From: Gammaproteobacteria bacterium
GTDB lineage: Bacteria; Pseudomonadota; Gammaproteobacteria; Pseudomonadales; Pseudohongiellaceae
Direction of reading: 5' to 3'
Assembly (NCBI GenBank): GCA_029245395.1
Contig: JAQWPL010000024.1
Location: 1-64,000, forward strand
Length of the DNA: 64,000 nt
Shown in pieces: positions 17,573 through 27,735 of the stretch (position 1 is the first letter of the stretch; each line of letters starts with the position of its first letter). The notes beneath the pieces are model-generated. The model saw nothing but the letters and a program-made list of their open reading frames with translations, ran no database searches and was not told the origin of the DNA. Made by a program: the position numbers and the translations under genes.

Positions 17573-18013
17573 CTAATCCGCAGTAAACCGAAACGCCGAA
17601 GTACTGAGCCTGACTTCTCTGAGAAATAAAATAAAAGAGATAATCAGGCAGAGCATGGCAACAACAAATAGTGATGCAATTAAAATTTCCACATTAAAGT
17701 TAAATAAGGCGCTCAAGAAGAGCATGACGATGACCAGGCTGACTAACAGCGTACAGGAAGTGCATAAAAAAATAGCCCAGTTGGTATACCTTGCCCGAAC
17801 CTTCAGGCATTCAAGTTCCTCAAGACACTGATTTTTGTTTTCGCTATTAGTACTTAGGCGCAGCTCTTTGAGGTACCTGCCCCGATCTATAATTCTCCCC
17901 AGTCGGCTGGACATGACCATCAATGTTCCACTTATACCGGCCAGTAAAAAAACAGGAGCAACTGCCAGTTGGATGACTCCCGATATATCTATTGCCTGAA
18001 AAAGAGTTTCCAT
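17573..18013 (-). CDS. DUF2721-type membrane protein
   Basis: 146 residues from ATG 18013. An upstream ATG at 18049 lies inside the preceding gene and is less likely. It has three hydrophobic segments: IQLAVAPVFLLAGISGTLMVMSS, then a charged cytoplasmic helix with RLGRIIDRGR, then two C-terminal helices around IFLCTSCTLLVSLVIVMLFLSALF and LIASLFVVAMLCLIISFILF. The AP.FLL.GI...L...S.RL.RI.DR pattern is that of DUF2721. Inner-membrane location. Function unknown. Confidence 0.75.
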   Translation of the reverse strand: METLFQAIDISGVIQLAVAPVFLLAGISGTLMVMSSRLGRIIDRGRYLKELRLSTNSENKNQCLEELECLKVRARYTNWAIFLCTSCTLLVSLVIVMLFLSALFNFNVEILIASLFVVAMLCLIISFILFLREVRLSTSAFRFTAD

Positions 18014-18021
18014 AATCTGAA

Positions 18022-19068
18022 TTAAACCTCGCCTGCGTATTCTTCGCACTCAAAGGGCAGAATTTCCACGCCTGGTACATGAATCCATTTCTTGGACAGG
18101 TGTACCGGTTCGTAGAAATTTACGGCATCAGTCACTGTCATTTGGTAATCCATCATGCTGCCGTCTTCAATGGGAGTGAAGCGTTCTGAAATTCCCGCCG
18201 CCGTGCTCAGGGGCATGCCCCGTTGATTGAACCAGGGAAAACTCAAGTGCGTAGTGCGTGTGACTAACGTATCGTTTTCCCACCAGCCAACAGAATAACC
18301 CAGGAGGGTAAATGGTGTACCGACCGGTGCGGTTTGCTGATCCATATGGATAGTACGAGTCAAATCATACTCCTCTATGCGCAGTACCACGGTTTCTCCG
18401 TCCTGGAGTATTTCCATGGGCAGGGGTTGTTCCATAATCAGTGGCATGCCCTTCGGATTGCAGTTGTTGGTGGGGTTGTCGGTGGCGAGATTGAAACCGG
18501 CCAGCACCTCGCGGGCAGCATCCGTCATGGGATAGGTATTCAGGTCATAGTTGCGATTGATGGATTCCGGAAACAAAAAGCCGTCGGATCCGGTAAAGGT
18601 CCACATGCGGAACAATCCAAGCTCAGGATTGCTACGGTCGCCCTCGGTACGAAAGCGGTAGGAAAAATCACCGGTGAACTGGTCATTGAATTTTGCATCG
18701 GCGCCGGTTTGCATGACCAGTTCCCGGCCGTCGGGCAAGAGCACATTGGTAGCAAAAGCTTCCAGATTTTCTGTCAGTGACGGCCAGGCGGCGACTCGAA
18801 TGGTCATGCCTTCTTCAATGGCATCCCTGGGAATGCCGGCTCGTTGCATCAGAGTAGGGGAGCCACTTTCCAGATCCCATTTGGTCATACTGCCGTCCGG
18901 GTTTTCCACTTCAAGGAAGATGTGCACATGGGGGTTGCGCCAGTGAATTTCTGTAACCGTGCCTTCCATTTCCATGGAGGTGCTGTTATCAAAACGACCA
19001 AAAAAACTGTGGTGGGCAAATAAAGGGAGAGCCAGTACGGTAAGAATTATTGTGACGAATAGTTTCAT
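18022..19068 (-). CDS. Exported fusion of DUF6152-like and WEGDTL-family domains
   Basis: 348 residues, the same length and domain order as the protein at 1486-2532. The signal peptide ends LFAHH. DUF6152 part: HHSFFGRFD, GTVTEIHWRNPHVHIFLEV, KWDLESGSPTLMQRAG and LPDGRELVM. WEGDTL part: NNCNPKGMP, RTIHMDQ, LLGYSVGWWENDTLVT, ISERFT and VTDAVNFYEP, ending ILPFECEEY. The linker contains a MTDAAREVLAGFN segment comparable to TAAARAARDAYD in the other fusion. It is the second case in the window where the two partner families form one chain. Function unknown. Confidence 0.8.
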   Translation of the reverse strand: MKLFVTIILTVLALPLFAHHSFFGRFDNSTSMEMEGTVTEIHWRNPHVHIFLEVENPDGSMTKWDLESGSPTLMQRAGIPRDAIEEGMTIRVAAWPSLTENLEAFATNVLLPDGRELVMQTGADAKFNDQFTGDFSYRFRTEGDRSNPELGLFRMWTFTGSDGFLFPESINRNYDLNTYPMTDAAREVLAGFNLATDNPTNNCNPKGMPLIMEQPLPMEILQDGETVVLRIEEYDLTRTIHMDQQTAPVGTPFTLLGYSVGWWENDTLVTRTTHLSFPWFNQRGMPLSTAAGISERFTPIEDGSMMDYQMTVTDAVNFYEPVHLSKKWIHVPGVEILPFECEEYAGEV

Positions 19069-19252
19069 TGAAAAACCAGGTCGATATTTTGCATAGGCCG
19101 GTATGATACTTAAATTCGAGCTCCCTGACAGGACTCAGCTATTTATTAATAGAATGAAAAAACAAATAGGCATATATGATTTAGAGGATTAATATCTAGC
19201 AATAATTTACGTTATGAATCCCTGGCTACCAGGAATAGAACCGGAGTCTCCA

Positions 19253-20224
19253 ATGCAAATTATGCAAATTATAAAAAGAATTTCGTCACTAATCGTTTTG
19301 ATGCTGGTAAGTCATACAGCCTCGGCAGCTGCCCAGGAAGAAAATCTGCTGCGCAATGCTTTCCAGGGCGTAGCTGAAATCGGCAAACAGTGGAACGGTG
19401 AAGTTAATGTGGCTACCCAGGCCTTATACACTCCCTTGCATCACTCGGTGGATACAGAAGGTCTGGTGCAGCATGCTGATATCGCTTATGGCGATCACCC
19501 CCTGCAAACCTTTGATCTGTGGGTCAGTGATGTTGAATTCCGGGAAGCCGGCCCCGTGCTCATTTATTTTCATGGTGGTGGCCTGGTCCGCGGAGAAAAA
19601 GTCAGCGCCGCAACCGACAACCTCATTTACAGCAATATCGGTAAATATGCAGCAAGAGTAGGCGGCATTGGCATCAATGCCGATTACCGGTTAGCTCCGG
19701 AAGCAAAATGGCCTGATGGGGCTTTAGACCTACGTATGATCATCCAATGGGTGAAGGATAACGTCGCTGACTTCGGAGGCGATCCGGACAACATCTTCAT
19801 CATGGGTAATTCAGCCGGTGCCACCCATATTGCCACCTATATGTTCCATGAGGCCTCCCAATTACCCGATGGCCCGGGTGTCAGGGCTGCCATACTTAGC
19901 TCTGGTGGCTTGGGGGCTGGCACTCCTGCATATTACGGAGATGATGCGGCGCAACGGGCAGCGCGTTCTCCACTAGGCCTGGTCGATTCCTATGAAGGGG
20001 AACAAATACCAGTTTATTTGTGGAGTGCGGAATATGACCCTTCCAATATTGAAACCAGTGTGGCTGAAATGTATGCAAAGCTTTGCCGCAAGTATGCAGA
20101 TTGCCCCATGTACACCCAGTGGCAGGGCTACAACCATGTTTCCCATGTCATGAGTATCGATAGTGAAGATACGACTATTACCAACGGTATTATTCGTTTC
20201 TATCATGAAGTTATTGGGGATTAA
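19253..20224 (+). CDS. Exported alpha/beta-hydrolase (carboxylesterase / HSL-like)
   Basis: 323 residues from ATG 19253 (GGAG 6 nt upstream; an ATG at 19214 is out of reach of any ribosome site). The signal peptide ends SAAAQ. The oxyanion motif is YFHGGGLVRGEK, the nucleophile elbow is MGNSAGATH (G-x-S-x-G), and a likely acid is the Asp of SAEYDPSN. The catalytic His is in YNHVSHV. These are the marks of HSL/BD-FAE-type esterases acting on small acyl esters, here in the periplasm. The gene ends next to a tandem heptamer repeat and converges with a VOC gene. Confidence 0.8.
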   Translation: MQIMQIIKRISSLIVLMLVSHTASAAAQEENLLRNAFQGVAEIGKQWNGEVNVATQALYTPLHHSVDTEGLVQHADIAYGDHPLQTFDLWVSDVEFREAGPVLIYFHGGGLVRGEKVSAATDNLIYSNIGKYAARVGGIGINADYRLAPEAKWPDGALDLRMIIQWVKDNVADFGGDPDNIFIMGNSAGATHIATYMFHEASQLPDGPGVRAAILSSGGLGAGTPAYYGDDAAQRAARSPLGLVDSYEGEQIPVYLWSAEYDPSNIETSVAEMYAKLCRKYADCPMYTQWQGYNHVSHVMSIDSEDTTITNGIIRFYHEVIGD

Positions 20225-20227
20225 AAA

Positions 20228-20290
20228 GAGACAAGAGGCAAGATACAAGAGACAAGAGACAAGAGACAAGAGACAAGAGACAAGAGACAG
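20228..20290. repeat. Tandem heptamer repeat (GAGACAA)n followed by a GGATGCATCC palindrome
   Basis: About nine 7-bp units, the last five perfect, directly after the esterase stop codon and before a short palindrome GGATGCATCC (20290-20299). It is the same unit family as the array at 4858-4935. It lies between convergent genes and does not interrupt any coding region. Confidence 0.85.
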
Positions 20291-20311
20291 GATGCATCCT
20301 GCATCCTGTAA

Positions 20312-20845
20312 CTAAAACGGTCTTATTGGATCTTCTCCTTCCCAGCGCAAAGCGGCCATGAACATGCGGGTGAACGCCTCATCCATTTCATTGTTTGCGG
20401 GTATCAGTTCGACAAACCCTGGATTGAGCACACCATCATCCATATAGCGCACGCGCCCTGAACCGACTTCCGCCGAGAACGCCTCACTGAATCCGCGGGC
20501 CTGGTAAGCCTCGGATTCTGCCAATGTATCCTCTATGGCGATACCCATGTGATGAAAACCGTAACCGCGTGAATCGATGATTTCCTTGTAAACAGAAGGG
20601 TGATCGTCTTTAGGCTGGACCAACTCAATATTCATATGGCCGGCAAATGATATGGCTATCGCTACATCGGCTTGTGACTGCTGACCGCGATAAATCTGGT
20701 CAGGTCCGGTAAAGCTATCCAGTAAAAACCAGGGGCCGGTTTTGGCATCCATAATCCACCAGTTCGTAGCGGCCCTGATGTCTTCCACTACATAGGCCAT
20801 CTGCATGATCTGCCCAGTTTTTTGCCCAAACCCGTATTCAGCCAT
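20312..20845 (-). CDS. VOC-superfamily protein (glyoxalase / epimerase-like)
   Basis: 177 residues. One VOC module pair is visible: IMQMAYVVEDIRAATNWW at the N-terminus, then FAGHMNIELVQPKDD, GFHHMGIAIEDTLAESEAY starting the second half, and NPGFVELIPANNE near the end. His/Glu metal ligands at GHMNIELVQ, HHMGIA and FVELIP fit a divalent-metal VOC enzyme such as methylmalonyl-CoA epimerase or a glyoxalase-like lyase, but the substrate cannot be read from sequence. No signal peptide. The gene lies 20 bases downstream of the ankyrin gene on the same strand. Confidence 0.75.
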   Translation of the reverse strand: MAEYGFGQKTGQIMQMAYVVEDIRAATNWWIMDAKTGPWFLLDSFTGPDQIYRGQQSQADVAIAISFAGHMNIELVQPKDDHPSVYKEIIDSRGYGFHHMGIAIEDTLAESEAYQARGFSEAFSAEVGSGRVRYMDDGVLNPGFVELIPANNEMDEAFTRMFMAALRWEGEDPIRPF

Positions 20846-20865
20846 TCTGCATTCCTGCTGTTCGC

Positions 20866-22464
20866 TTATTCTTGATTGATTGGATCAGGAATGGCACAAC
20901 CATCCACCTTGGCACACTCTTCCTGCAAGTACTGCGCTGTTTCAAAGAAAGGCAGTGGTGGGGTGTCATTGTAAGCGGGTGTATATCGTCCCATGGTGAG
21001 ATCAAAAGGCGTTGTTCCCGCCTCATCCGTCACCTGTTGACGGGCACCGTTTTCAATCAGGAAGCGCGCAACTTCAGTCCAGCCCTGTTTGGCGGCACCA
21101 TGTAAAGCAGTCTGGCTATGTATAACAACTTCACCTTCATTGGCTGGATGCAGATTTTTATCGCGCTGGTAGTCGACCGGTTTAACCCCTGGAACCAGGA
21201 TCGGGTCGCCAGACAACGCGTTGATATCGGCGCCGAAGTCTAAAAGCAGTTGTATTGCCGAAATACTTTCTTCCTGGGTCCTGAACATTCCACGAGTCGG
21301 TGAAGTGGTATGACCAATACCGGCGACAATCATCATCGGTGTCTGGCCTTCCATGTTTGGTAAGTTGGGCAGGGCACCCTTTTCCAACAGTAGTCTGGTG
21401 GCAGGAATGTCGCCTCCTTTTACGGCACGCATTAACGCTGTTGCACCGGTAGTAAGCACCTTGTCAGAGCCACGATCGAAAATAGCATTTCGCAGAGGAG
21501 GAACCATTTTCAATTGCATGTTGGGGTTGGCGCCTTTATCGAGCAGCATCACGGCAATGTCGTAGCCCGTGACCTGGTCCTGTGATGGGATATCTGCCCT
21601 GCCAGTAATTGGCACAGTATTCAGGTCGATGGCATTAAATAGTGGGGAGCGTCCATAAAGATCCCATTTGTTAACATCTGCGCCGGCTTCTATCAGGGCT
21701 GCCGCCGTATTGAAATGTGAATTGATCAATGCGGTATTAAGTGGCGTTACCCGTTCCGGGTCATGGGCATCCAGGTCAACGCCGGCCTCTGCCAGTACCT
21801 GAATGCAGTCGCTGCAGCCCTGACGAGCAGCAAAGTGCAGTGGTGTCAGCCCACCCTTGTTCAGGTGTTTGGGTCTGGGTTCATTCAGGGTCGTGCGATC
21901 CCAGTAGCGGATAATGCTCTGAAAATTGGCATCGGCACCATTGTCGATTAAAAATTGCAGCATTGCGGGATGACTCTGCGCTGCTGCCCAGTGCAGGGCT
22001 GATTGCCCGCCCCAGTGTTCTACGGCATGAATATCAGCACCGTGATTCAGGAGTAATGTTGCGCCGTCCAGATTACCTGAGCGGGCTACATTCATCAGCG
22101 GTGTTTCCCCTTCAGGGTTGCTCCAGCTGGAATCGGCGCCATTTTCAAGCAATAGTTGCAGGACGTCGTTGGCGCCGACAATGGTCGCTTCCAGGATGGC
22201 GGAAGTGCCGTAGGAGTTGACCACTGAGGGATCTGCACCGGCTACAATCAGGGCAGCAGTGAGATCAGCATCACCCATATAAGAGGCATACATCAGAGCG
22301 CTGGTGCCGTCCGTTTCTAATTCTGTGACATCTGCACCTTCTGAAATCATTTTTAAGGCCAGATCACGATTGCCTGCGGCAATGGCATCCACCAGCTCAC
22401 TGGCAAGCAAGCATTGGCTGCCTGCAAGGATTATGGATACTAGTAAAAATCGGATTATCATCAT
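20866..22464 (-). CDS. Exported ankyrin-repeat protein
   Basis: 532 residues with a signal peptide (cleavage near LLASE). About ten ankyrin repeats can be followed by the G.T.L..A...G......LL..GA pattern, for example DGTSALMYASYMGDADLTAALIVAGADPS-like units (quoted only in part), GLTPLHFAARQGCSDC, GATALMRAVKGGD and QTALHGAAKQGWTE. Ankyrin repeats bind proteins, and a periplasmic location is inferred from the signal. A longer variant with the same start architecture is at 48455-50176, so the window holds two paralogous exported ankyrin proteins. The C-terminus contains two cysteines (EECAKVDGCA). Confidence 0.85.
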   Translation of the reverse strand: MMIIRFLLVSIILAGSQCLLASELVDAIAAGNRDLALKMISEGADVTELETDGTSALMYASYMGDADLTAALIVAGADPSVVNSYGTSAILEATIVGANDVLQLLLENGADSSWSNPEGETPLMNVARSGNLDGATLLLNHGADIHAVEHWGGQSALHWAAAQSHPAMLQFLIDNGADANFQSIIRYWDRTTLNEPRPKHLNKGGLTPLHFAARQGCSDCIQVLAEAGVDLDAHDPERVTPLNTALINSHFNTAAALIEAGADVNKWDLYGRSPLFNAIDLNTVPITGRADIPSQDQVTGYDIAVMLLDKGANPNMQLKMVPPLRNAIFDRGSDKVLTTGATALMRAVKGGDIPATRLLLEKGALPNLPNMEGQTPMMIVAGIGHTTSPTRGMFRTQEESISAIQLLLDFGADINALSGDPILVPGVKPVDYQRDKNLHPANEGEVVIHSQTALHGAAKQGWTEVARFLIENGARQQVTDEAGTTPFDLTMGRYTPAYNDTPPLPFFETAQYLQEECAKVDGCAIPDPINQE

Positions 22465-22590
22465 GTGTTGAGTTTGTTACCCGGATGGGGGCGTTATAGT
22501 ATTACTGAAGGTTCAGGCTTTTCAATACTGAAGTAGTAATACACTAACAATATTAATAGCAACCGGAAAGGGGTAAATCCTCTGAAACTC

Positions 22591-23637
22591 ATGCACAACA
22601 CACTATACAGATTCATTCTTATTAGCCTGCTGGCAACGCCTATAGCGCAGGCGGCAGATCAGGACTCATTTGTCCTTGGCGCTCTGGAATTTAGCACCTC
22701 TGCAGAAGGGGAGGCCCAGGAAAAATTTCTTGCCGGGGTCAAGGCTCTGCATAGTTTCTGGTATGAACAATCCCGCGAGCTTTTTCAGGAAGCTCAGGTG
22801 CTGGACCCCGCTTTTGGTATGGCCTACTGGGGAGAAGCCATGACATTCGACAATGCGCTGGGTACGGTGTTTGATGCCGATTATGAGAGCCGAGGAGAAG
22901 CGGTGCTTGCCAGAATGGTGGCACTGGATGAAGCTGGCATGTTGCGCTGGAATGAGAAAGAGCAGCTCTGGTTTGAAACGGTTAAACAACGCTATGCACC
23001 TGGTGAGAACCAGGTTAACAGGCGCCGTAATTACGGCCGCGCTGTGGAAGGGTTGATGGAACAGTATCCAGATGATGATGAAGCTCAAGTTTTTGCTGCC
23101 CTGGCAATAATGAGTTTTCCTGGTTTTGACAGAGAGCAGGCCGGCCATGTGGTGCTAGCCGCTGCCCCTCTGGAAGAAGTCTACGAACGCAATCCTGAAC
23201 ATCCTGGTGCAATTCATTACCTGATCCATGTCTATGACACACCTACCTTTGCTCTACTGGCAATGCGTCAGGCAAGTCGGTACGGGGTTGTGGCTTCCTC
23301 TGCTCCCCATGCCATTCATATGCCCAGTCATATCTATAAGCACTTAGGTATGTTGGATGACATGCTACTGTCAAATATTACCTCCTGGATTGTGTCTGTT
23401 GAATGGCAGCGCTCCACAGGTCGACCAATACATATGCGGGATTTCCATACCCTGAGCTGGCTGTTGGATACGTATTTGTTGATGGGTGATACCGACAGGG
23501 CCAGACAATTGATGGTAGACCTGACAGAGATGGAGAGGACCATTGCAGATAACAATGAAGCGCGGGCCCATTTCCCAGAAACTGCCGCCCGGTTGCGCCA
23601 GACCTTTATGAATAACACCGGAGAAAGTCTGCCATAA
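22591..23637 (+). CDS. Exported TPR-like (tetratricopeptide) protein
   Basis: 348 residues with a signal peptide ending IAQA. Helical repeats resemble TPR: FLAGVKALHSFWYEQSRELFQEAQVLDPAFGMAYWGEA is a full unit by pattern, quoted here only to locate residues 45-82, with further helices to about 330. The conserved HPGAIHYLIHVYD and APHAIHMPSHIYKHLG segments contain five histidines and recur in a family of bacterial secreted TPR proteins of unknown role. A His-rich site suggests metal binding (inference). It is followed by the first Sec-propeller gene. Confidence 0.7.
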   Translation: MHNTLYRFILISLLATPIAQAADQDSFVLGALEFSTSAEGEAQEKFLAGVKALHSFWYEQSRELFQEAQVLDPAFGMAYWGEAMTFDNALGTVFDADYESRGEAVLARMVALDEAGMLRWNEKEQLWFETVKQRYAPGENQVNRRRNYGRAVEGLMEQYPDDDEAQVFAALAIMSFPGFDREQAGHVVLAAAPLEEVYERNPEHPGAIHYLIHVYDTPTFALLAMRQASRYGVVASSAPHAIHMPSHIYKHLGMLDDMLLSNITSWIVSVEWQRSTGRPIHMRDFHTLSWLLDTYLLMGDTDRARQLMVDLTEMERTIADNNEARAHFPETAARLRQTFMNNTGESLP

Positions 23638-23804
23638 CCATTTGATTTATATCGAATTTTAATATGAAGGCATACAGCTAAACGCTAGTTTAATTACTTT
23701 CCCTTCCTGCCTTTGCAGAAACAATCACTTATGCTACCTTTTCAGTAGTCATTCTAATTCGCAATATTTTCTTGAGGGCCGGAACAACTCCGGTATTAAC
23801 TGTT

Positions 23805-26800
23805 ATGAGAGCATTATCATTATTTTTATTGTCAGCACTATCAGCTGCGGCAAATGCCCAGATACAGGGCATACCAGCCAGCGACACCCTGGGTGCCGAA
23901 GACTTATACGGCAATCCCAGTTTTATCGGCGGTGTAGCCAACGGAGGCGGAACTGCGCACGGCGTATGGTGACCAGGCTCTGTGACCTTGGACAAGGTCA
24001 ATAACCGTTTACTTATAGGACATCACGGCAACAGCCGTTACGACATTTACAATATTGATGATCAAGGCCTTCCGGTCGAACGCCATGCTGTAGACAGTAT
24101 TGGTAGTGAGCTGACTGGTAAAGGTTTCAGCACCCCCGAACTTAATGATACTGACCTGAGCTGGCCCAGCGGTGGCGACATCGATGAAACCACCCAGCGT
24201 TTGTTTGTGCCAGAACGTGCCATGACCGGCGGCCCTGGTGGGCGCATCATGGTCTTCAATATCGACCCCGAATATCTTGACACTCTGGAGCCGGGTGAAT
24301 TGCCTCCCGCGCTGGCCGTCATCGGACAACCAGGTTTCGATACTATTAATCCACGTGCCGGTCAGGCCGGTATCGGCAGTTCCGGCCAGGTCATTGTCGA
24401 TGACGATCGTCAACTGATGTTTTACACCGATGCAAGAAACAACCGCGTCATGATCTGGAATATTGATCCAGATAACCTTGAATCTGGCGCTGAAGCCATT
24501 GCTGTCATCGGCCAGCCAGACTTCAATTCAACGACACCCCAGTCAGGTGCCCAGGGTTTGCAAGGGCCAAGTTTCATCGCTTACGACCCTGAGAAACAAT
24601 CACTGTTTGTCAGTGATGCTAAAAAACGTGTGATGGTATTCGATGTCAGCGCCCAGGCACTGGACACTAATCTGCACAAAACGGCATTTGCCCTAATCGG
24701 ACAAACCGATTATGACGCCAATGCACCACGGCCCAGTATGCGTAAATTCAGCAGCGGCGGACCCATCAGTCTGGATTACCGATACAACAGGTTGTTTGCT
24801 GGCACATTTACTGAAAACCGCGTCCTGGTTTTTGATGTGTCGCCGGAAAATCTCAATGGTCCTTCTGACCCGGATGCCATTGCTGTGCTTGGTCAGCCAA
24901 GTTATGAAGAAACCGATCCTGCGGTCACCCAGACCCGGCTCACCATGACCAGGATCACTGTGGACACCGAGCGGCAACTTGCTTATGTGCCGGACGGCTA
25001 TCCCTCAGGAAACCACATCAATATTTTTGATATTCATCCGGACCGGATGCTGGAATTTCTGACACCTCAAATAGATCAGATCGGGCATATCAACCCTGAA
25101 GGCGACGCGGATTTTGAAGCACGCGCGGCTCATGATCGCGAAAGTGGCAAGTTCTGGACACAGGGTCGAGACGTTACAGTGGATACTGTTGATCATCGTT
25201 TGTTCCTGAACGATTTTTACGGGCATCGTGTGCTGGTTTTTCAGCTGGACCGTATGAATCGCTTGCTGGATAGGGAAGCAAGCTGGGCGATTGGCCAGGA
25301 AGACACGGATATTGAAGTATTGCTACCGGGTCGAACGTCATCAGCCTTGAAACTGCCCATGGCGGTTGAGTATGACTCTTCCAACAAGCGTCTTTTCGTG
25401 GCTGACACCTGGAATAACCGTGTGCTGGCCTTCGACATGACACCAGGGCAGGTGGAAAGCGGCATGGCTGCAACCCATGTGCTTGGTCAGGAGACTTTCG
25501 AATCTTATGAAGTGGCCACAGCGGCAGATCGGATCAGCTTCGGTACCCGCAATGCACGAGGAATCGGACCCTCTGGCGGTCGGCCTGCGGCGATGGCGCT
25601 GGATAAAGTGAATCAGCGTCTGTTCGTATCAGACGGCGAGAACAACCGTGTTCTGGTTTTTGATATGCATCCAGATCGTATTAACAGTGGTGCAGATGCT
25701 ATCGGTGTTATTGGTCAGACTGATTTCACCAGTAATGAGTCTGGTTTGAATGCAGAAAAATTCTCACTGCCTGGCGACATGGTGATGGATGAAGCTAATC
25801 AACGCCTGTTTGTGGAATTACCCTTTCAGGACCGAATTCTTGTATTTGATGTGGCACCTGGCACGTTCCAAAATGGAATGGCTGCTTCCTGGGTTATTGG
25901 TCAGCCGGATTTCACAACCAGTATTCCTGGCATGTCCCGTTCTGGTATACGCCAGCCCGATGGCATTTCCTATGATCCTTTGCAGGATCATTTGTACGTC
26001 ACGGATAAATTCAATAACCGTATCCTGACTTTCGATGTACACCCGGACCGGATGGCCAATATGCCGGAAGCTATAAGTGTGATCGGTGAAGAAGATTACG
26101 TTACGGCTTCTGTGGGTCCTGGAATATACCGGGATCATCATGATGTCCTGTTTGATCCGCGCGGTAATTTCTTTGATCCGGTGGGTAGACGTTTGTTTCA
26201 GAGTGAAGGGACTAACGGTCGTTTGACTGTATTTACCTTGCCACGGGAAACTTATGATCTTGATTTTCCTGCCCGCTCGCGCCTGCGCTATGCGTCAACG
26301 GATGCCTATAAGTTATCCGGTGGTGAACCATTGACTGAAGGATATGCTGTAAGCACTACCTCACAGGCAGCAAGCCTGGCTTCGGTCAATACCCATTACA
26401 TTACTCGGGAGTACCGCCAGGAAGGCAGTCGAAGACAAAGTCGAGAGCTGGAGTCAGTTGCCATGGTGGCGGCGGGAGATGCGGTTTCCACTGCTACCTT
26501 CTATGTCGAAGCCAGTAATGATTACGATGTACTGCTGTCCTTTGTAAATGATAATTTTGTGCCAGCATCCATCGAATTCAGCCTGCTCACACTGGACGGC
26601 GAGGCAGACACGGCGAGCCGGACTATTTTGTCGACTAACCAGTTGTCTCTCAAAGTCTCAGAGCTGTTCAACAGTCCGGATATTCAGGGCACCTTACAGA
26701 TCAGCAGCAGTCAGCCTGTCTATATACAGGGTTTACTGGAAGTCGATGATGGTCAGGGCCAGACGATTATTGCGCCTGCACCTGCAATTCTGGGCGAGCA

Positions 26801-27620
26801 GGAACACAGCGAAAGGATGCGTGAACGGCGCGTTCTCCCCGCCATTCCAACAGGCGCCGGAAGTTATGCCCGGATAGTTCTTCTTAATACGTCTGAAGAT
26901 GTGATACGTGGCACGATTGAAGTCACTGATCAGGAAATTACGTCCTATGAGATTGAGCCTGGTAGAGCTTATGTGCAAAACATTCCGCCTGATGCTCGTC
27001 CATTAATGGATGGTCATGCTATCGTCAGTGCTCAAAGTGGTGATGCCCCTGAGGCCTTTGCTCTGGTAGCACGACTTAACCGGGACAATTCCATGAGTAG
27101 TCTGCATACGGTGACTTCCCATCAGGAAGGTCCGCTGTTCTGGGCGCCACTGGATACCTATCCTGACGTCCTGCATAACGGCAATATCGATTCCACATTA
27201 CATGTGGTGAATCCACTTCAAATTCCAGCCACGGTTTACCTGGAATGGTTTGATATGGATGGTAATTCGGTAGAAACTTTCGATCGCACTATTGTACGTG
27301 GTGAAAGCGCTGCTCTGAACCTGGAAGAAGTATTCGGTCAGAGTCCTCTGAGAGGTACTTTACGCGTATTTTCCGATACCGGCGTCAGTGCGACGCTGCT
27401 GGAAAGTACACGCACTGTGTTGGGGGAAACGGTCATCATGGATGTACCGTTGCAGACAACTCCAACCGAAAGTAAATCCCGGTTTGTGTTCCCGCTTTTC
27501 CGTAATGGTGATGGGTTTGCAACGGAAATGCTGACTATCAATACAGATCGTGCACCTCACAGTGGTAGTCTCAGGATGCTCAACTCAGATGGTGAGGCGA
27601 TGGAAGTCATCCTGCGTTAA
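23805..27620 (+). CDS. Exported W-U beta-propeller selenoprotein, copy 1 (in-frame TGA = Sec56)
   Basis: 1271 residues from ATG 23805. A signal peptide (cleavage near ANAQ) is followed by GVANGGGTAHGVW, then TGA at 23970-23972, then PGSVTLDKVNNRLL in the same frame. So Sec56 follows a Trp about 37 residues into the mature chain. About twelve NHL-like blades with R-L-F-V-x-D...N-R-V-L-V-F-D units span residues ~65-805, enough for two six-bladed propellers. The last ~430 residues are repeated Ig-like beta domains (pattern YLEWFDMDGNSVETF...LNLEEVFGQSPLRGTLRV, in part), and the chain ends at VILR with no anchor. The paralog at 39642 keeps the TGA and the surrounding bases. A perfect 7-bp hairpin follows the TGA. 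The gene lies directly before selA. Function is unknown. A redox role for Sec in the periplasm is inferred. Read as a stop, the TGA would leave a 55-residue fragment and a headless 1212-residue frame. Confidence 0.9.
23983..24000 (+). promoter_or_regulatory. Candidate bacterial SECIS hairpin, propeller copy 1
   Basis: Seven perfect base pairs, TGACCTT/AAGGTCA, close the tetraloop GGAC. The loop starts 17 nt after the TGA (23970-23972) and opens with GG, as bacterial SECIS loops bound by SelB do. The equivalent stem in copy 2 differs by one base that turns an A-U pair into a G-U pair, so the stem is kept. Confidence 0.8.
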
Positions 27621-27630
27621 TACGCTTTAA

Positions 27631-27666
27631 AAACCATGTTTGCGGCTACTGCTGCAAATATGGTTT
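27631..27666 (+). terminator. Strong hairpin after propeller copy 1
   Basis: Thirteen base pairs (27631-27643 with 27654-27666, one G-T pair) around a 10-nt loop. It lies 10 nt after the propeller stop codon and before the selA promoter. The downstream bases are T-rich (TTTTTACTCTTTT) but do not form an immediate T run, so it may be a weak intrinsic terminator or an mRNA-stabilising hairpin. Confidence 0.6.
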
Positions 27667-27677
27667 AACCCCCTGAT

Positions 27678-27706
27678 TTGTTTTTACTCTTTTAGCTTTC
27701 TATACT
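27678..27706 (+). promoter_or_regulatory. Candidate sigma-70 promoter for selAB
   Basis: TTGTTT (27678-27683), a 17-nt spacer, then TATACT (27701-27706, five of six matches to the -10 consensus). Start of transcription would fall near 27713, giving a leader of about 23 nt before the selA ATG at 27736. Confidence 0.5.
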
Positions 27707-27735
27707 GGCCCTCCCCTGGAGACCTGGTGTAGTAA

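Noticed and set aside
24009-27560. Antisense open frames inside the propeller gene (and likewise inside 39981-43312)
   Set aside because: They have no ribosome sites or recognisable domains and mirror the biased codon pattern of the propeller repeats on the other strand.
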